From Promerops cafer (Eukaryota; Chordata; Aves; Passeriformes; Nectariniidae): a stretch of DNA of 64,000 nucleotides. Location: NCBI GenBank assembly GCA_013398275.1, contig VZSE01004958.1, positions 1,047,414 through 1,111,413 on the forward strand. Reading direction: 5' to 3'. Both the position numbers and the translations under genes were made by a program. Shown piece after piece: positions 51,836 to 63,945 of this stretch. Every line of letters begins with the position of its first letter. Position 1 is the stretch's first letter. The notes under the pieces were generated by a model. It saw only the letters and a program-made list of their open reading frames with translations. It was not told the origin of the DNA and ran no database searches.

Positions 51836-54638
51836 AATGAAAATACTGAAATTATTTTTTCCTCATACTTAACTTTGGGAAGCGAACTAACTTTAGGCAA
51901 TTCAGATAAAGGTTCAGATAAGAAGGAAAGATCCACATCTCCTCACATAATCAATGGCAGTTCCTACTTATCTTTACAAAGCATAGAGGAAGTTTACTAT
52001 CATCTGAATACATTGACATATAAACATGATTTACAGGTTTCTAAACCAGGGACAGTTTAGGAGTTCAGTTACATGCAGCTTACATTTGCATTATTCCAGA
52101 GTTCAGCAGTCTTCAGAAGGCAGAATAGAACCAGTCAGAGAAGTTAACACTGCTGCCTCACCCTTCTGAGAGAGGAAGGATCAGTCTGGACCCCCAAAAC
52201 CTTGCTGGATTTAGTCCTGAGCTCCTGTGTTAAAAAGAAAAAAAAATGTGGATTTGTGTCTGGTACTAAGCCTTATAAGTTAAAAAACTTTTTTCACACT
52301 GGTTTACATAAACCAATTGTCCTGAGTACAGAAAATTGAGCAAATAAAAAAAAAAAATTGGGAAAGGAACTATGGTTATTAGTTTACATATTTTATTTTT
52401 CCTAAGAAAAAGTATCATTTCCAAACTACATATTACAGGAATTGTTTTAAGGAATAAATTAGTACTTGTAGCCTTGTTCATCAGTTCAACTCATTATCTG
52501 GAAAAGTATTTAAGCCACAATGAAAATCACATAAGTAGTTAATGCAACAGTGTTGGAGTTGAGCAACAGTGATGACTGCTGAGAATTAACACAACAGTGT
52601 GATAATTTGTTTTGGGACTAATAAAACAAAGCATGACTATTCAATAGGATGCTGAACACTAGGAAAATGTTTGGTAGGTGGAGAGGATTGGCTCACAGAT
52701 TGCATGTCTGCCTAATGCTCTGCAGTGCAGCAATGTAGCAGAGGTTCCAAAAGTGCTACTGATATGAGGTATGGCACAATTCCAGGCTAATATACCTGTT
52801 CATCAGTTATTCTGCATCAATATGGTTCTTCCTACATGACATTGTACTGTGTCATATAAATACATCTTTACAGAGAAAGGACTAGAAAAGAAGTTGTGGC
52901 AAAAAAACTTCAGCAACAGGAAGGCAGCTTCAGTGTCCTGTTATGTTTTATTTTCACAGAATTCAACAGCACATTTCCTGCTGATTCCAGTTGTTCATGG
53001 TCAGATTGCTGGTGTGCAGATGATTCGCAGAAAAAGTACTAATATTAGTGAAATATGTAGCTACAAGGATTGTAAAAGTTTTTTTATCCATCACAGTCAA
53101 TTTTGGTTGACAAACTAAATAAAGATGAAAAATCTGTAAAAGTAGGACCCCTACATGTAAATTTATGAAAAAGCAAATTAGCTACTTATAATTCCTGCCT
53201 CTGTGAACACATTATATACAGAAGTACTCCTTCAACAACTACTCTCTTATGACTTAAGCCAGGGAACATTCATGAAAAATATAAACTACAAGCTTGTAGC
53301 AGTAGAAATGTAATGTTAGTTTATTTCTTTGCTGAGGTATGGAAGTGTAGATAGCTTGTTTTGATACCACAAAATCAATTCAGCCCTTTTGCTGTGAAAA
53401 ACTACCAGTTTTTGCTTAGCAAGTACTTGTGAATTTGATTTATTGTGAATTTTTTCTACTTCACAGCAAAGAAGCTTTATCTTTTTGGTTTTTTTCTTTA
53501 AAAAAAAAAAAAAATATATATATGAAATGGCAAGTTTCCAAGTCTGAAAACTGCCTTTCATTTGTATGGAAAATAAGAAAAACCTTGAGATGAAACCAAA
53601 AGAATGTATCTCTATTTCCATACTATAACAAAGCCTGTTTTTTACACACGTGTCACTCACATATCTTCATTCCCTCTTTTCAAGTTTATTGGGGTTTATT
53701 TCTTCTTAATTTCTAATATAATTCGCTCCTTCATTTTTTTTTTATACAAGCTCTTGTAAATGTAAATTTTCTTTCAAATCATATTCCTTGAAGATTTTCA
53801 TAATTATATTTCTTACAAATACGTTAATGACGGATTCTTATTCTTTGTGCAGTCAGTCATTAAATATATTCATGTGTTGCATGATAGGTTTAAGGGAAAG
53901 CACAAACAGTTCCATAAAGGATTATAATTTATAGACAAGCATCATAGTCCCATTCACTGTTAATGATAGGAGGTCTGCCTAGGGAAAATACATGAAAAGA
54001 CTAGTGATTGGGGAATTGCTCATATAAGGCTTGATGTCTATGGCCAACATAAACCACTGTAATAATCTTGAAATTAATGGGATGAGTCTCATTTAAGCAA
54101 CATTGGCTAGCTGATTAACTGTAATGCATTAGCAATATATTGCCAGAATTGACTTAGTAGGCACAATAAGTGATAAAACTGCAAAATCTGAGAAGAATTA
54201 CACCCAGTAGCATATCTTGAACTCAGTGAATAATGGCTTAAATTTATTGGAATACAGCCCATCCCATATAAGACAGTAAATAAATCACCTATAAAGCATA
54301 AAAATATACATATCTGCTCATAGTAGGTATAGTTTACCATTTGACAATGTTACCTTTCTCCAATCAGTATAAACTGGATTGGGCACAAGATATATTAACT
54401 CAAGCAAAAAAAAAAAAAAAATTCTTTTTCAAAAGCATATCTTTAGTAAGTTTTCTAAATATTATGTTTAGTTTTATTTTAAAATTTAGTTTTATTTTTA
54501 AATATTATCATTAGTTTTATTCTACCAGTTGTGGATATCTCCATTATTCATTGGATGTCTTACAAGCATTGATGAGTTATTATCAAGACATAATACGTGT
54601 ACATTTGCTAGTTTTATAGTTTTGCAATAGTCTTGTCT
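51836..54638. other. AT-rich non-coding DNA, no gene recognised
   Basis: Unique sequence with A-runs near 52347-52357, 53500-53514 and 54405-54420. The open frame at 52849-53118 (+, 89 aa) includes a splice-acceptor-like 'tgttttattttcacag' at about 52945-52960, but the protein is not recognised and no partner exon is visible. Confidence 0.45.
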
Positions 54639-54666
54639 ATGTCATGAAAGTCCAGTTTCATGACAT
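54639..54666. repeat. Perfect 11 bp inverted repeat with 6-base loop
   Basis: ATGTCATGAAA at 54639-54649 and TTTCATGACAT at 54656-54666 are exact reverse complements around 'gtccag'. It lies in unique AT-rich DNA. Confidence 0.85.
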
Positions 54667-57600
54667 GGTTTCAGGAAAATGTCTAAAATGCCTGTATTGT
54701 TCTTTCTGGTTAAATATTTATATGATACTTTAAAACAAATAATCATTTAAAACCCTGTAATATAACCTGATGGTAAAATTAAATTGTATTTTTAGCTATA
54801 TATGAATTCTAAGCTCAAATATCTTTGTTATCTGTTGTATATGTAAGATAATACTGATTGTTATTTTATGAATTAGCTGTCAGTATCCTGTAACAAAACA
54901 TGACTTCCAGAACTACTAAGATTTACATGCTTCTGTATGAAGCTAACTAAAATCAGTAGAATCAAATTCTGATCTGGCTTTAGATTTTTTTTTTTTTTTT
55001 TTTGAGGGAAAAAACATACCATACATTACAAAATTTTTCCACACTCATTGGCTTTTCCAGATCTTGCAGGCCCTTTCCATGATCTTTTCACAGAATATTG
55101 ACTTTTTCTTTTTCCTTTTAACATTTAACAGCATTCATACAGGCATTTAAGTTACAAGTGATTTTTTTTTTCCTCTACTGAAAACAGACTAAGTACAAAA
55201 TTATATACATGTTGTTTGCTGACATCTTTCTATACATAATTTTTTATTTTCAATAACAAACAGATACAAAAGTGCAGGGAGCAATAACAAGCATATACAG
55301 GGTTCAGAGTGATATGGAAAAGAAAGATCTCAGAGACTGCAAAAGAGGGCAGCAGGGTGTCCACCCCAGGTGTATGACATAGGTAGGGAAGCACCTTAAA
55401 GGTAATTATGGGAAGTGGATTCCCATGGGGGTTTCCCTATGGGATTGCCTTACAGGAAAAGCATTATAGGGAAGATCTGCTATCTTATTTTTGGGAAATA
55501 AAAAACATCTGGGCACCTCTTTGAAGTGCCTGTACACTGCACAGAGTTACATGCACAGAGAAAATAAAGGTTTGGCTTTTTTTTGGTTTGTTTTTAATTT
55601 GGAGGGTTTTTTTTAAACATTTAGGAACTTGACTACCTTTTATTGGTTAAATCGACTTTTCTTCTTCTCTTACTGTGATCTCTAGGTAGTCTTTGGGGGG
55701 TTTTTTTGTTGGTTTTTTTTTTTTTTTTCTATTTTTTAAACTATCTGCAACTTTGATAAAGGTAAAGACTGACCAGTGAGACAACTATAGTAATGACTAA
55801 ATCAAATCTGGTGTGTTTTCACTATCTGATTTTCAGAGACCAGATCCTTATGATACAGAAGAAAGGATAATACAAGTAAAACTCAAGGGAAGAAAGAAAA
55901 TGTTTCCTTATTGCATTCAGTCAAACAAACCATGATCCTATAAGAATTTTATTTTCCTTTTCTGATTGAAGATGTTCATCTTACCCTAACATTAACCTTA
56001 GCTTAGGTACATAGCTATCAACCTCTAATTTGTTCAGAGGAACATCAGGTGCAATTAATCCCACCTAAACATAGAAAACTAAACCAAAAATATCTTGGAA
56101 GACCCTTTTTATTACAAATGGGCCCAAATTTTTTAAGCCCTGAGAAATCTCACTGATCGGGAGACATTGAATTTAGGATTAAATTAATTTCACCCTAAAA
56201 GTACCTATTAAGTAATTTTGACTACTACCATTAACTGTCTCTGTTAGCTAAAAATGTACTGACCGTTAAGTAACTGGTGTTGAGACAATTACAACATAAA
56301 CTTTGAGACCTAAAAAGTTGTATTCCTGTCCCACTTTCAGCTGGATTAATTTTGCCCATTCATCCAAGAATGAAATTAGGGTGCTAAATTTTTGGAGCTG
56401 AGTCAAGAAATAGAGGTGGCTCTCTATGCCCCAAATTGAATGTTTCAGCTTCTACACCACTTTTCAAATGTGCATATGTTTTTCCAGGGAACTTGGAGAA
56501 GGATAAGGCTTAAATGTTATTTTTCCCATCAGTAGGATTTCTTGTTTAACCCTGAGCTCTTCTTGTTTAGATTGCCAATTTTTGATTGTTTCTAGCAAGA
56601 AGTGATGCCCCCTTTGATGTTTAGTTGTACCTGCCACATTCTAAGGGAAAGGGAGGATCCTCACAAAGGGTTCTGTGTTCAAATGCAGAACAGAGTTTTC
56701 TTTGAGTGACTATTATTTTATATAAAGACAAGCTAAAATCTAAGCAGTGCAAGTTCTGTCTTTTTGGGTACATAACTCCTGAGAAACCTAGCTGGGAACT
56801 ACAGAGGAAAATATGGTATAGGTCAAACTTCAGAGTAGAATTGATAGGCTGAACTAACCAAGTAACCTGCATGATTTCTGCATTCCTTTTTTGGAGAGAA
56901 AAAAAATCTTTTAGATACCCTAAAGAATGTTTTAAAACTGAAACAAATGTTTATGAGATTGGCAGCATGCCTGAAAAAATGTTACAAATAAATTTCAAGA
57001 CAGAAAGATGCATTCTAGCTGTCAGAAAGTAAATTTCATGTTTCTGATACAATGGAAGTTCATAAGTTTTTCTTACAGGAGCAAGCCACTGCTTTGAGAA
57101 TGACTGAGGCTGGTTTGCAAAGAGGTGAAACATTGAAAGACTGCAAACAATCTTTTTAATTACAGAGAAGCATCAAGCTAGACTGTCTGTGATTTCAGGA
57201 GAAAAAAAAATTATGTCTTAAAAATTGATCCAATATATTCTTTCTTGGCAACTTTGCAAGGGTAGTTCATGACCCAGTAACCAGAAGGGTTAAGTGTTTC
57301 TATCCCTCCAGTGTCAGTGTACCTGTATGACAGCCTGGTCACTTGTGATTTGCTCAGTGTGAGCAGGTAAGCTCTCAGTGCTTTGATCCACCATGCTGTT
57401 ATAATGAACCCATTTGACATTGGCTGAGCTCCAGATGGCACGTTCAGCTGGCATTGCTGCTCTTGAAAGGCTCTGGAAACATTAGCTTTAACCTTTGTAA
57501 GTCCTGTACTATGTTTGCCTCCATTTCATACATCCCCCCTTTAAGGCTGTCTTCATTCTATATTAATTTGCTAGCTTGTTTCATCAGTATTTAAGATCTT

Positions 57601-57689
57601 AGAGCAAACAGCTTCCTAATGAAATATTTTCCATTTTGGTGTGGGATGCTTGGTCTCAAAAGCCATTGTAAGCTAGCAGTATCCTATAT
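54667..57689. other. AT-rich non-coding DNA, no gene recognised
   Basis: Unique sequence with a T19 run at 54985-55003, T-runs near 55162-55171, and a T/G-rich block at 55696-55738. The minus-strand frame at 57211-57441 (76 aa) is not AT-biased in the way chance frames here usually are, but I do not recognise its product. Confidence 0.45.
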
Positions 57690-58432
57690 TTGGTATAAAC
57701 AGCAAGGCTTAGGCAGTGAGAAGAGCACTGCAGGAGTAGCCTTTATGAAACAAGGCCAGCAGCTGCCTTGTGATAGATGCAGACAGTTTCAGACAGGTCC
57801 AGCCAGCTCCATGACAGACCCACCCCTGCCCATGGCTGAGCCTGTCAGTAAAGCTGGTGGCAGAAAGTTAAGAAAGGGCAAAATCCTGAGAATAAAAAAG
57901 GAACAAAAAAGCCAAAGCAGTGGGTGGTGCTCCATGACAGTGCAGGTAAGAGCTAGAAAGAGCCTCTGACCCACGGGTAACCCACACCAGAGCAGATACT
58001 TCTCCAGAAGGACTGCAGCCCATGCAGGACTCACACTAATGCACAGGAAACAGGGAAGAAGGGAGGAGCAGCAGAAGATAAAGGAATGAGAACAAAACAT
58101 GGCAGATAGAAACTCTTATATCCTGACCCCAACATCCTTCACCACCTACCACCTCACCCAAGGGACTGAGAATAGCCTGTGTGATAACAAGGAGAGTGGA
58201 CAGCAGGAAGGGGGGATGCAAAGTATCAGGAGTGAAGCTAAGCTTGTGAAGGGGGAAAGAGAGGTGTATTGCCTAAACTTTTGTTTACCCATTTTTCCTC
58301 AATGAGGAGGAGGAGTTGTTTCCTGCTTTTTTTTTTTCCTTTTTATTTTAAATAATTTGGCAATAAATGTAATTTCCCCAAGTTGAGTCTTTTGTACCTG
58401 TATCATATCCAAATCATGATCTGTGTGGCTTC
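57690..58432 (+). mobile_element. Endogenous retrovirus LTR, 5' and middle part, degraded
   Basis: Blocks 'cagctccatgacagacccac', 'ggctgagcctgtcagtaaag', 'cctctgacccacgggtaacc', 'agaaggactgcagcccatgc', 'ttttattttaaataatttgg' and 'aatttccccaagttgagtct' follow, in order, the LTR family whose 3' half is at 18398-18653. The repeated 'gacccacg...accagagcag' style of its middle is typical of that LTR. No coding sequence flanks it. Both ends are approximate, and the true 3' end seems lost after about 58432. Confidence 0.65.
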
Positions 58433-58568
58433 CTACACAAATCAAAACAACTAACTCCAACTATGCAGACCCCTCTCCCTCCCCCCACCAATGCACTGTC
58501 AGGAAAATGGATAAAACAAATGCTGTATCCCAGTATGATGGCTACTCTTAATGGTGTTAGCATCCAAA

Positions 58569-58747
58569 TCAGAATAGATATTTTCCTGAGTGGATTAGTC
58601 TGTAAAAATCTTTAGTGATCTTAATAGACATACCCTGTGCTGATGTTTTGTTTTTTCTGTGTTTTGAATTTTTTTTTTTTTTTCAATAAAAAAAAAATTA
58701 AAATTTTAAAAATCCTAGGGGGAAAAAAAAAAAAAAAAAAAAAAAAA
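58569..58747. repeat. Direct duplication, left copy, ending in poly-A and N
   Basis: It matches 58749-58930 at an offset of 180 bp. The first about 110 bp look identical. The part after the poly-T differs in the run lengths and bases around 'caataaaaaa', as expected from poor consensus in homopolymers. A single N at 58748 separates the copies. Confidence 0.9.
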
Positions 58748-58748
58748 N
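58748..58748. other. Single N, probable assembly join
   Basis: One N follows a poly-A run of about 26 bases and is directly followed by a restart of the sequence at 58569. Confidence 0.9.
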
Positions 58749-58901
58749 TCAGAATAGATATTTTCCTGAGTGGATTAGTCTGTAAAAATCTTTAGTGATC
58801 TTAATAGACATACCCTGTGCTGATGTTTTGTTTTTTCTGTGTTTTGAATTTTTTTTTTTTTTCAATGAAGAAAATAATGAAATAGTTAAAATCCTGATGG
58901 G

Positions 58902-58935
<34 letters not shown>
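58749..58935. repeat. Direct duplication, right copy
   Basis: It repeats 58569-58747, then continues through a long poly-A (about 58904-58935) into unique sequence at 58936. The less homopolymer-like middle (caatgaagaaaataatgaa) suggests this is the better-read version. Confidence 0.85.
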
Positions 58936-58937
<2 letters not shown>

Positions 58938-59157
58938 ATTAAGTTAATTACTGTGTTTAAGGCAATAAAACCTACTTGTTAAATATTTCAAGTGTTAATC
59001 CAAGTCTCTACCTTTAATACTTTTTGGAAATTGAAGGTGTGTCAAAGTGATATGTAAGGAATCAATTCTAATTTAATTTCTGTCTCTTGAATGTCTGTTG
59101 AGAAATCTGTAACTTATCCTGTAGCTACAGGAAACATTTTTATGTAGACAAAAATAT

Positions 59158-59388
59158 ATTTCCTTCTCCCTTTCTCCCTTTCTCCGTCCCTTTTTTTCTC
59201 CCTTTTTTTCTTTCTTTCTTTCTCTCTCCCTTCCTTTCTTTCTTTCTCTCCCTTTCTTTCCTTTCTCCCCTTCTCCCTCCTTTTCCTTTTCCTTTTCCTT
59301 TTCCTTTTCCTTTTCCTTTTCCTTTTCCTTTTCCTTTTCCTTTTCTTTTTCTTTTTCCTTTTCCTTTTCCTTTTCCTTTTTTTTTCCC
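59158..59388. repeat. Polypyrimidine tract with (CCTTTT)n core
   Basis: About 230 bp of nearly pure C/T on the + strand. The left part is irregular (CTTT, CCCTTT). The core at 59279-59380 is a hexanucleotide array of about 16 units with one CTTTTT variant zone at 59345-59357. The minus strand is pure purine and reads as Glu-Lys or Gly-Lys repeats, which explains the long frames there. Mirror-symmetric tracts of this kind can form triplex DNA. Confidence 0.95.
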
Positions 59389-60740
59389 AAGTGGTTGTCC
59401 ATAAAAGATAACAACAAAATCTCTCTGGCTAGTTTCCATAAAGGAAACACAATAATGTCTATCTCAGCATTCAGTGCATGACAAACATCTATTACATCTC
59501 CTCAGATTCTCTCACAACTCCTACCACTCCCCCCAAATAATTTTGTTAAGAGAGATATTGGCCAAATGTCAGCCAATAACATGCCAAGAAGTAAATCTGT
59601 GTATACATTTTAAGGAGTTTCGGATTTACACAGCACTTCTCTTTAGTGCTACGACAGCTTTTAGCTGCCTATATGGACATCATTATTTGTGATCTAATGC
59701 CAGTACAGGTGCCGTAGGGTGTTCAACACATTACATGGCTGAAGATGATAAGGGACCTCCTCCACGTGGGAGGCCAACATCATTCAGAGGCAGCAGCTGG
59801 CACCCAGGTAGCTAAAAGAGTCACCTGTGTTCAGGCAACTGAATTTCAGGCTGCTGTCTGCTCTGTATGTAAATGACACACTAGCCTGGGGAGAGGAACT
59901 TAACCAGCTCAATGTTGTAACCAGTGTGCCACAATATAATGAGAAGTGAACTCCTAATCACAGCTGCATAGGAAATAGTTCTCTCCACACTGAGAGGTAC
60001 TGAAACTAGAAACAATTGATTGTGAAGACAAGAAATAATATTTGCACAGAGATTAAAAACAAAATTTTAAAACAAGGAAAAAAACAATGAAAGTACAAAT
60101 AAAAGCTTGTGTCTGAATCTTCAAATATTTTGATTTCAAGGGTTTTTCTCTGTCTCCTATGAGAAAGACAAAACAATTATAATTTTGAAGGTCAAAATGA
60201 AATGGGAAAACTTTGAACCTGAAGAGATATATAATTTTCCGCTGCTCCTAAGGCCTGTAATGAGGGATATTCTTTAAGAATTATAGATAACCATCGACAT
60301 TTTGATTTGAGTTACAGATTAATTGCTGAAGTGGAACACTGATGTGTTCAGAATGAAGTTTGAGTGCCATACTTAAGCAATCTTATAGAACAAGAATGAT
60401 GAATTTAAACTGGGAGATACACCCACCTATCATTCTCTTCATTTCATGGGAACAAACTAGAGCCACTCTGAAGATAACCTCCTGAAACTAATACAATATG
60501 GATGGTGATAGCTTGACACCACATGCTTCCACTGTACAGAAAAAGCTGAAATAATTGCTGATGTAGATGTAACTACAGGAAATGTAGACTGCATTTCTTC
60601 TGTTTCTCCCTGTGTCCTTTTCAGTTAGATGCATTCCTCTCTGGTTTGAATGAAAAGAAAAAATACCAAAAGAGTTATGAAGAGGCAAACTCAAACTCCA
60701 GAGGTTTCTGCTGTTCCTATTCCCTAAATCTTCCTGAAGG
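59389..60740. other. AT-rich non-coding DNA, no gene recognised
   Basis: Unique sequence. 59700-59900 is somewhat GC-richer and may be an old unrecognised interspersed repeat. Confidence 0.45.
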
Positions 60741-60815
60741 AGTGTGTGTGTGTGTGTGTGTGTGTCTGTGTGTCTGTGTGTCTGTGTGTCTGTGTGTCTG
60801 TGTGTGTGTGCGCGC
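60741..60815. repeat. TG microsatellite with (TCTGTGTG)n and CG end
   Basis: (TG)n from 60742, then about five units of 'tctgtgtg' over 60765-60800, then (TG)5 and 'cgcgcaca'. Alternating purine-pyrimidine order is kept except at the TCTG steps. It is a compound microsatellite likely to vary in length. Confidence 0.95.
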
Positions 60816-62284
60816 ACATGCACTTTTGCTTAAAAAAATTGTAATTCATAAAATCCTTCAAATTTTTCGCTTCCTGAGTTGTTGATGTTTTTGACGGAGT
60901 TTATCTTAGATGGGAGAGCTAGTTCAGAGGTTAAAAGGCCTAGGGTCAAGCTTGTCATTATCACTCTGCCTGGGGACCACTTCCCTCCCTTTGGAATGAG
61001 TCATCAATGACAATTACATTGTCACAGATCACAAGCTAATAATATGCTGACACTTTCTTGAATTCCTCAACACCATGACATTTGGGTTCCACAGCTCCTT
61101 ATATTTCCTTTTGGGAGGGTCTAGGTCATAGCATCACTTTTGTTGAAAAGCAGTGTTTAGTCAGTAGTCCTTTAAAGCCTATTGTTCCTATGTTTACTGT
61201 TATCTCCTCTTCATTCCTGGTCTCTGTGGATCTGCAGACAAAAGTATTTCAGGGAGGTGCCAGCCACTGCGAAGCAAAAATGCCTTTATTTAAAACTTAA
61301 GTATGACAGAAGGCAGCATAATTTAAATATTAAACAGCATAAACTCATTACTACTACTTAATATCCATCTAACAGAGGCATCTAGCAGAATCTGAAAGTA
61401 TGTGACTCCAATCCAGATTAGGACAGTATATTCCTGTTTCTGACATATTTTGCTGTCAGGCTTCCTAAGACAGCAAATCTGTCCCCTTCAAGAAATTAAA
61501 AAAAAAATAAATTAAAAGCTCAGAATTTATACAAAGAGCATTGAGAATAGGCTTGTGATTTCTGTTCCTGAACCCCCAGGGATACTGCAGTACTCAGCAA
61601 TCATTAGAAATCCTGTAGAAAAGACAAATCATATAAAAATACTGAAATTTCTGCTGTCAGATGCCCTGTACTGTGCATTTACAGTGTTAAACTTGAAATA
61701 TCTATTGTAGATCCCAAAATCAAGAATGCAGGTTGTTTCACAGTGCTATTTGCATGACATAAAAAGAGTCTGCATCTCTCTATTGACTAAATAAAAACTT
61801 AGAAACTGAATTGAAAGGCTTAATATCAGACAATGCAAATACTTCCTGTCCCCTCTGTCAATGTCATTTATTTGAAATATAAATCTGAAAATTTTCTTGT
61901 TTCCAAAGGAGCAAATCCGTGTCATGTGATGTCATGAGGAGTTATTTAATGTCACGCAGCATTATCAATAGCAAGGTCTTCTATAGAAAATTGCTCTCAT
62001 ACTTTGCTCAGCTTTTTCCCCCTTAAATGAAAGGAAAATAGATTGTTTAATGAAGAAGAGAAAAAAGAAAGAGCACAATGAAACTGTTTACTATTGAGCC
62101 TGTCAGTGATCAGTGAACAGGTGGTATTTACCCCAAATGTGATTGTCAAATAGAAAAGGAGAAAGGAGAAACAAAGGTGATATGAATATATCCATAGGAT
62201 CCCAAAATAATGACCTCCACTGAAAATGTGCCCCATAACATCACCTTACTTCTTTCTTTCAAGGTATAAGTGACTTTTTGTAGT
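60816..62284. other. AT-rich non-coding DNA, no gene recognised
   Basis: Unique sequence with an A-run near 61498-61507. No exon, RNA gene or mobile element was recognised. Confidence 0.5.
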
Positions 62285-63945
62285 ATGAATCAGAGAATCA
62301 GTAAGGTTGGAAAAGACCTCCAAAATCAATGACTCCAACCTTTGACTGAACACCATCATGTCCACCACAGCACTAAGTGCCACTCAATTTTGGAATTCTC
62401 TGAGGGATGGTAACTCCATCAAGTCCTTCAACCTGATCTTCAATAAAAATGTTAAACACGACTGGGCCCATCTCTGAGCCCTGGGGAACACCACTAGTGA
62501 CCAGCTGCCAACTGGATACAGCACCATTCACTACCATTCTCTGGGCACAGCCATTCAGCCAGTTCTTAAACCCAGAGAAGAGTGCACCTTTCTAAGCCCT
62601 GGGTTGGCAGCATCTTCAGGAGAACGTTTTGGGAGACAGTGCTTTACTGAAGTCCAGGTAAACTACACCCACAGCCTTCCCTCATTTGGAAAGGCAGGTC
62701 ACTTGGTCATAACAAGAGACCAGATTGGTCAAGTAGGACTTGCTTTTCCTAAACCCCTACTGGCTGGACCTGATCCCCTGGTTGTCCAGGGGATGTATGT
62801 GCTGTGTGCACTCAAGATAATCTGTTCCATAACCTTCCCCAACAGCAAGGTCAGGCTGACAGGCTGTAGTTCCCCAGACCTTCCTTCCGACCCTTCTGGT
62901 AGATGGGCATCACACTGGCCAACCTGCAGTTATCTGGGACTTTCCCAGTTAACCAGGACTGATGATAAATACTGGAGTGGCTTGGCATAGACTTGTGTAA
63001 GTACAGAGCAGGTCACTAACTACTTCCTCCTGGATCACAGGGGGCCTATTCTGCTGCCCATCTGTGTCTACCAGCTCATGGGGCTGATTGCCCTGAAGTT
63101 ATCTGGTCTTTCTCTTAAATACTAAGGCAAAGGTACCTCAGTCTTTTTCTCATCCTTGGTGACAATGTTCCCCCCTTCCCCATATTCAATAAAGGATGGA
63201 GATTTTCCTTGTCCCTCCTTTAGCTGTTAATGTACTTATGAAAATGCTTTTTAATACCTTTCACAGCTGTGCCCAGGATGAGTTTTATCTGAGCTTTCAC
63301 CCTTCTAATTTTTTTATGCCTTAATGACATTTTTGTAACTTTCCTGAGCTGCCTGCCTCTTCTTCCAAAGAGCTTCTTGTACCTTTCCTGAGCTTTCTGC
63401 CTCTTCATTTTCCCTGAATTCAAGCAAGAGCTCCCTGTTTATCCAGGCCAGTCTTCTTCCCTGCCAGCTTGCCTTTTGGCACACAGAGATGGCCTGCTCT
63501 TGCAGCTTCAAGATTTAATTCTTAAAGTATGTCTAGCATTCCTCAACCTCTTTGTTATTAAGGACTCTTTCCCAGGGGACTCTGCATCAATGTCTTGGCC
63601 AAATGAACTGGCCAAAATACACCCTCTGGAAGTCCAGACTAGAGGTTTTGTTGACCCTCTTCCTTACTTCACCAATCATTTCAAGGTCACTGTGCCCACG
63701 ATGGCCTCTGACCACCACATCTCCCAGCTGCCCTTCTCCATGTGTAAACAGCAGGTCTAGTGGGGCATCACCCTGGCTAGGCTCACTTACCAGCTGTGCC
63801 AGGAGTTCTCTTCCACACTCTGAAGAGACCTCCTACACTGCCTCTTCTCTGCTGTATTGAGTTTCCAGCACACATCTGTCAAGCCTTCCACAAGAACAAG
63901 GGCTAGGGATTGTGAAACATCAGGCAGACACTTATAGAAATACTC
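62285..63945 (-). mobile_element. CR1 LINE, longest copy in the window, antisense, ORF2 parts and 3' end
   Basis: About 1.66 kb on the minus strand. At 62285-62425 the + strand reads the reverse complement of the CR1 3' end ('gaatcagagaatcagtaagg', 'gttggaaaagacctcc'). At about 62430 it jumps to the reverse transcriptase domain: the reverse complement of 62475-62500 encodes the PQGS-type motif, and that of 62435-62475 the following GPxxFNIFI-type stretch. Further right come the region between endonuclease and reverse transcriptase (63220-63510, two overlapping minus frames with WINREL- and HKYI-type stretches) and the end of the endonuclease domain (63560-63940). The DNA coding for the catalytic YADD region is missing at the 62430 junction and frameshifts are common, so it cannot be active. 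It fades out about 50 bp before the window edge. Confidence 0.9.

Noticed and set aside
52945..53118. Possible exon after a splice-acceptor-like 'tttattttcacag'
   Set aside because: Pyrimidine-rich AG sites are frequent in AT-rich DNA. The protein is unrecognised and no donor or partner exon was found.
59073..59450. 125-codon Glu/Lys-repeat frame on the minus strand
   Set aside because: It is the translation of the polypurine microsatellite strand.
60488..60823. 111-codon frame on the minus strand starting with His-Thr-Asp repeats
   Set aside because: The repeat part is the CA strand of the microsatellite and the rest is unsupported.
62604..62990. 128-codon frame on +
   Set aside because: It is antisense to the CR1 ORF2 region at 62285-63945.
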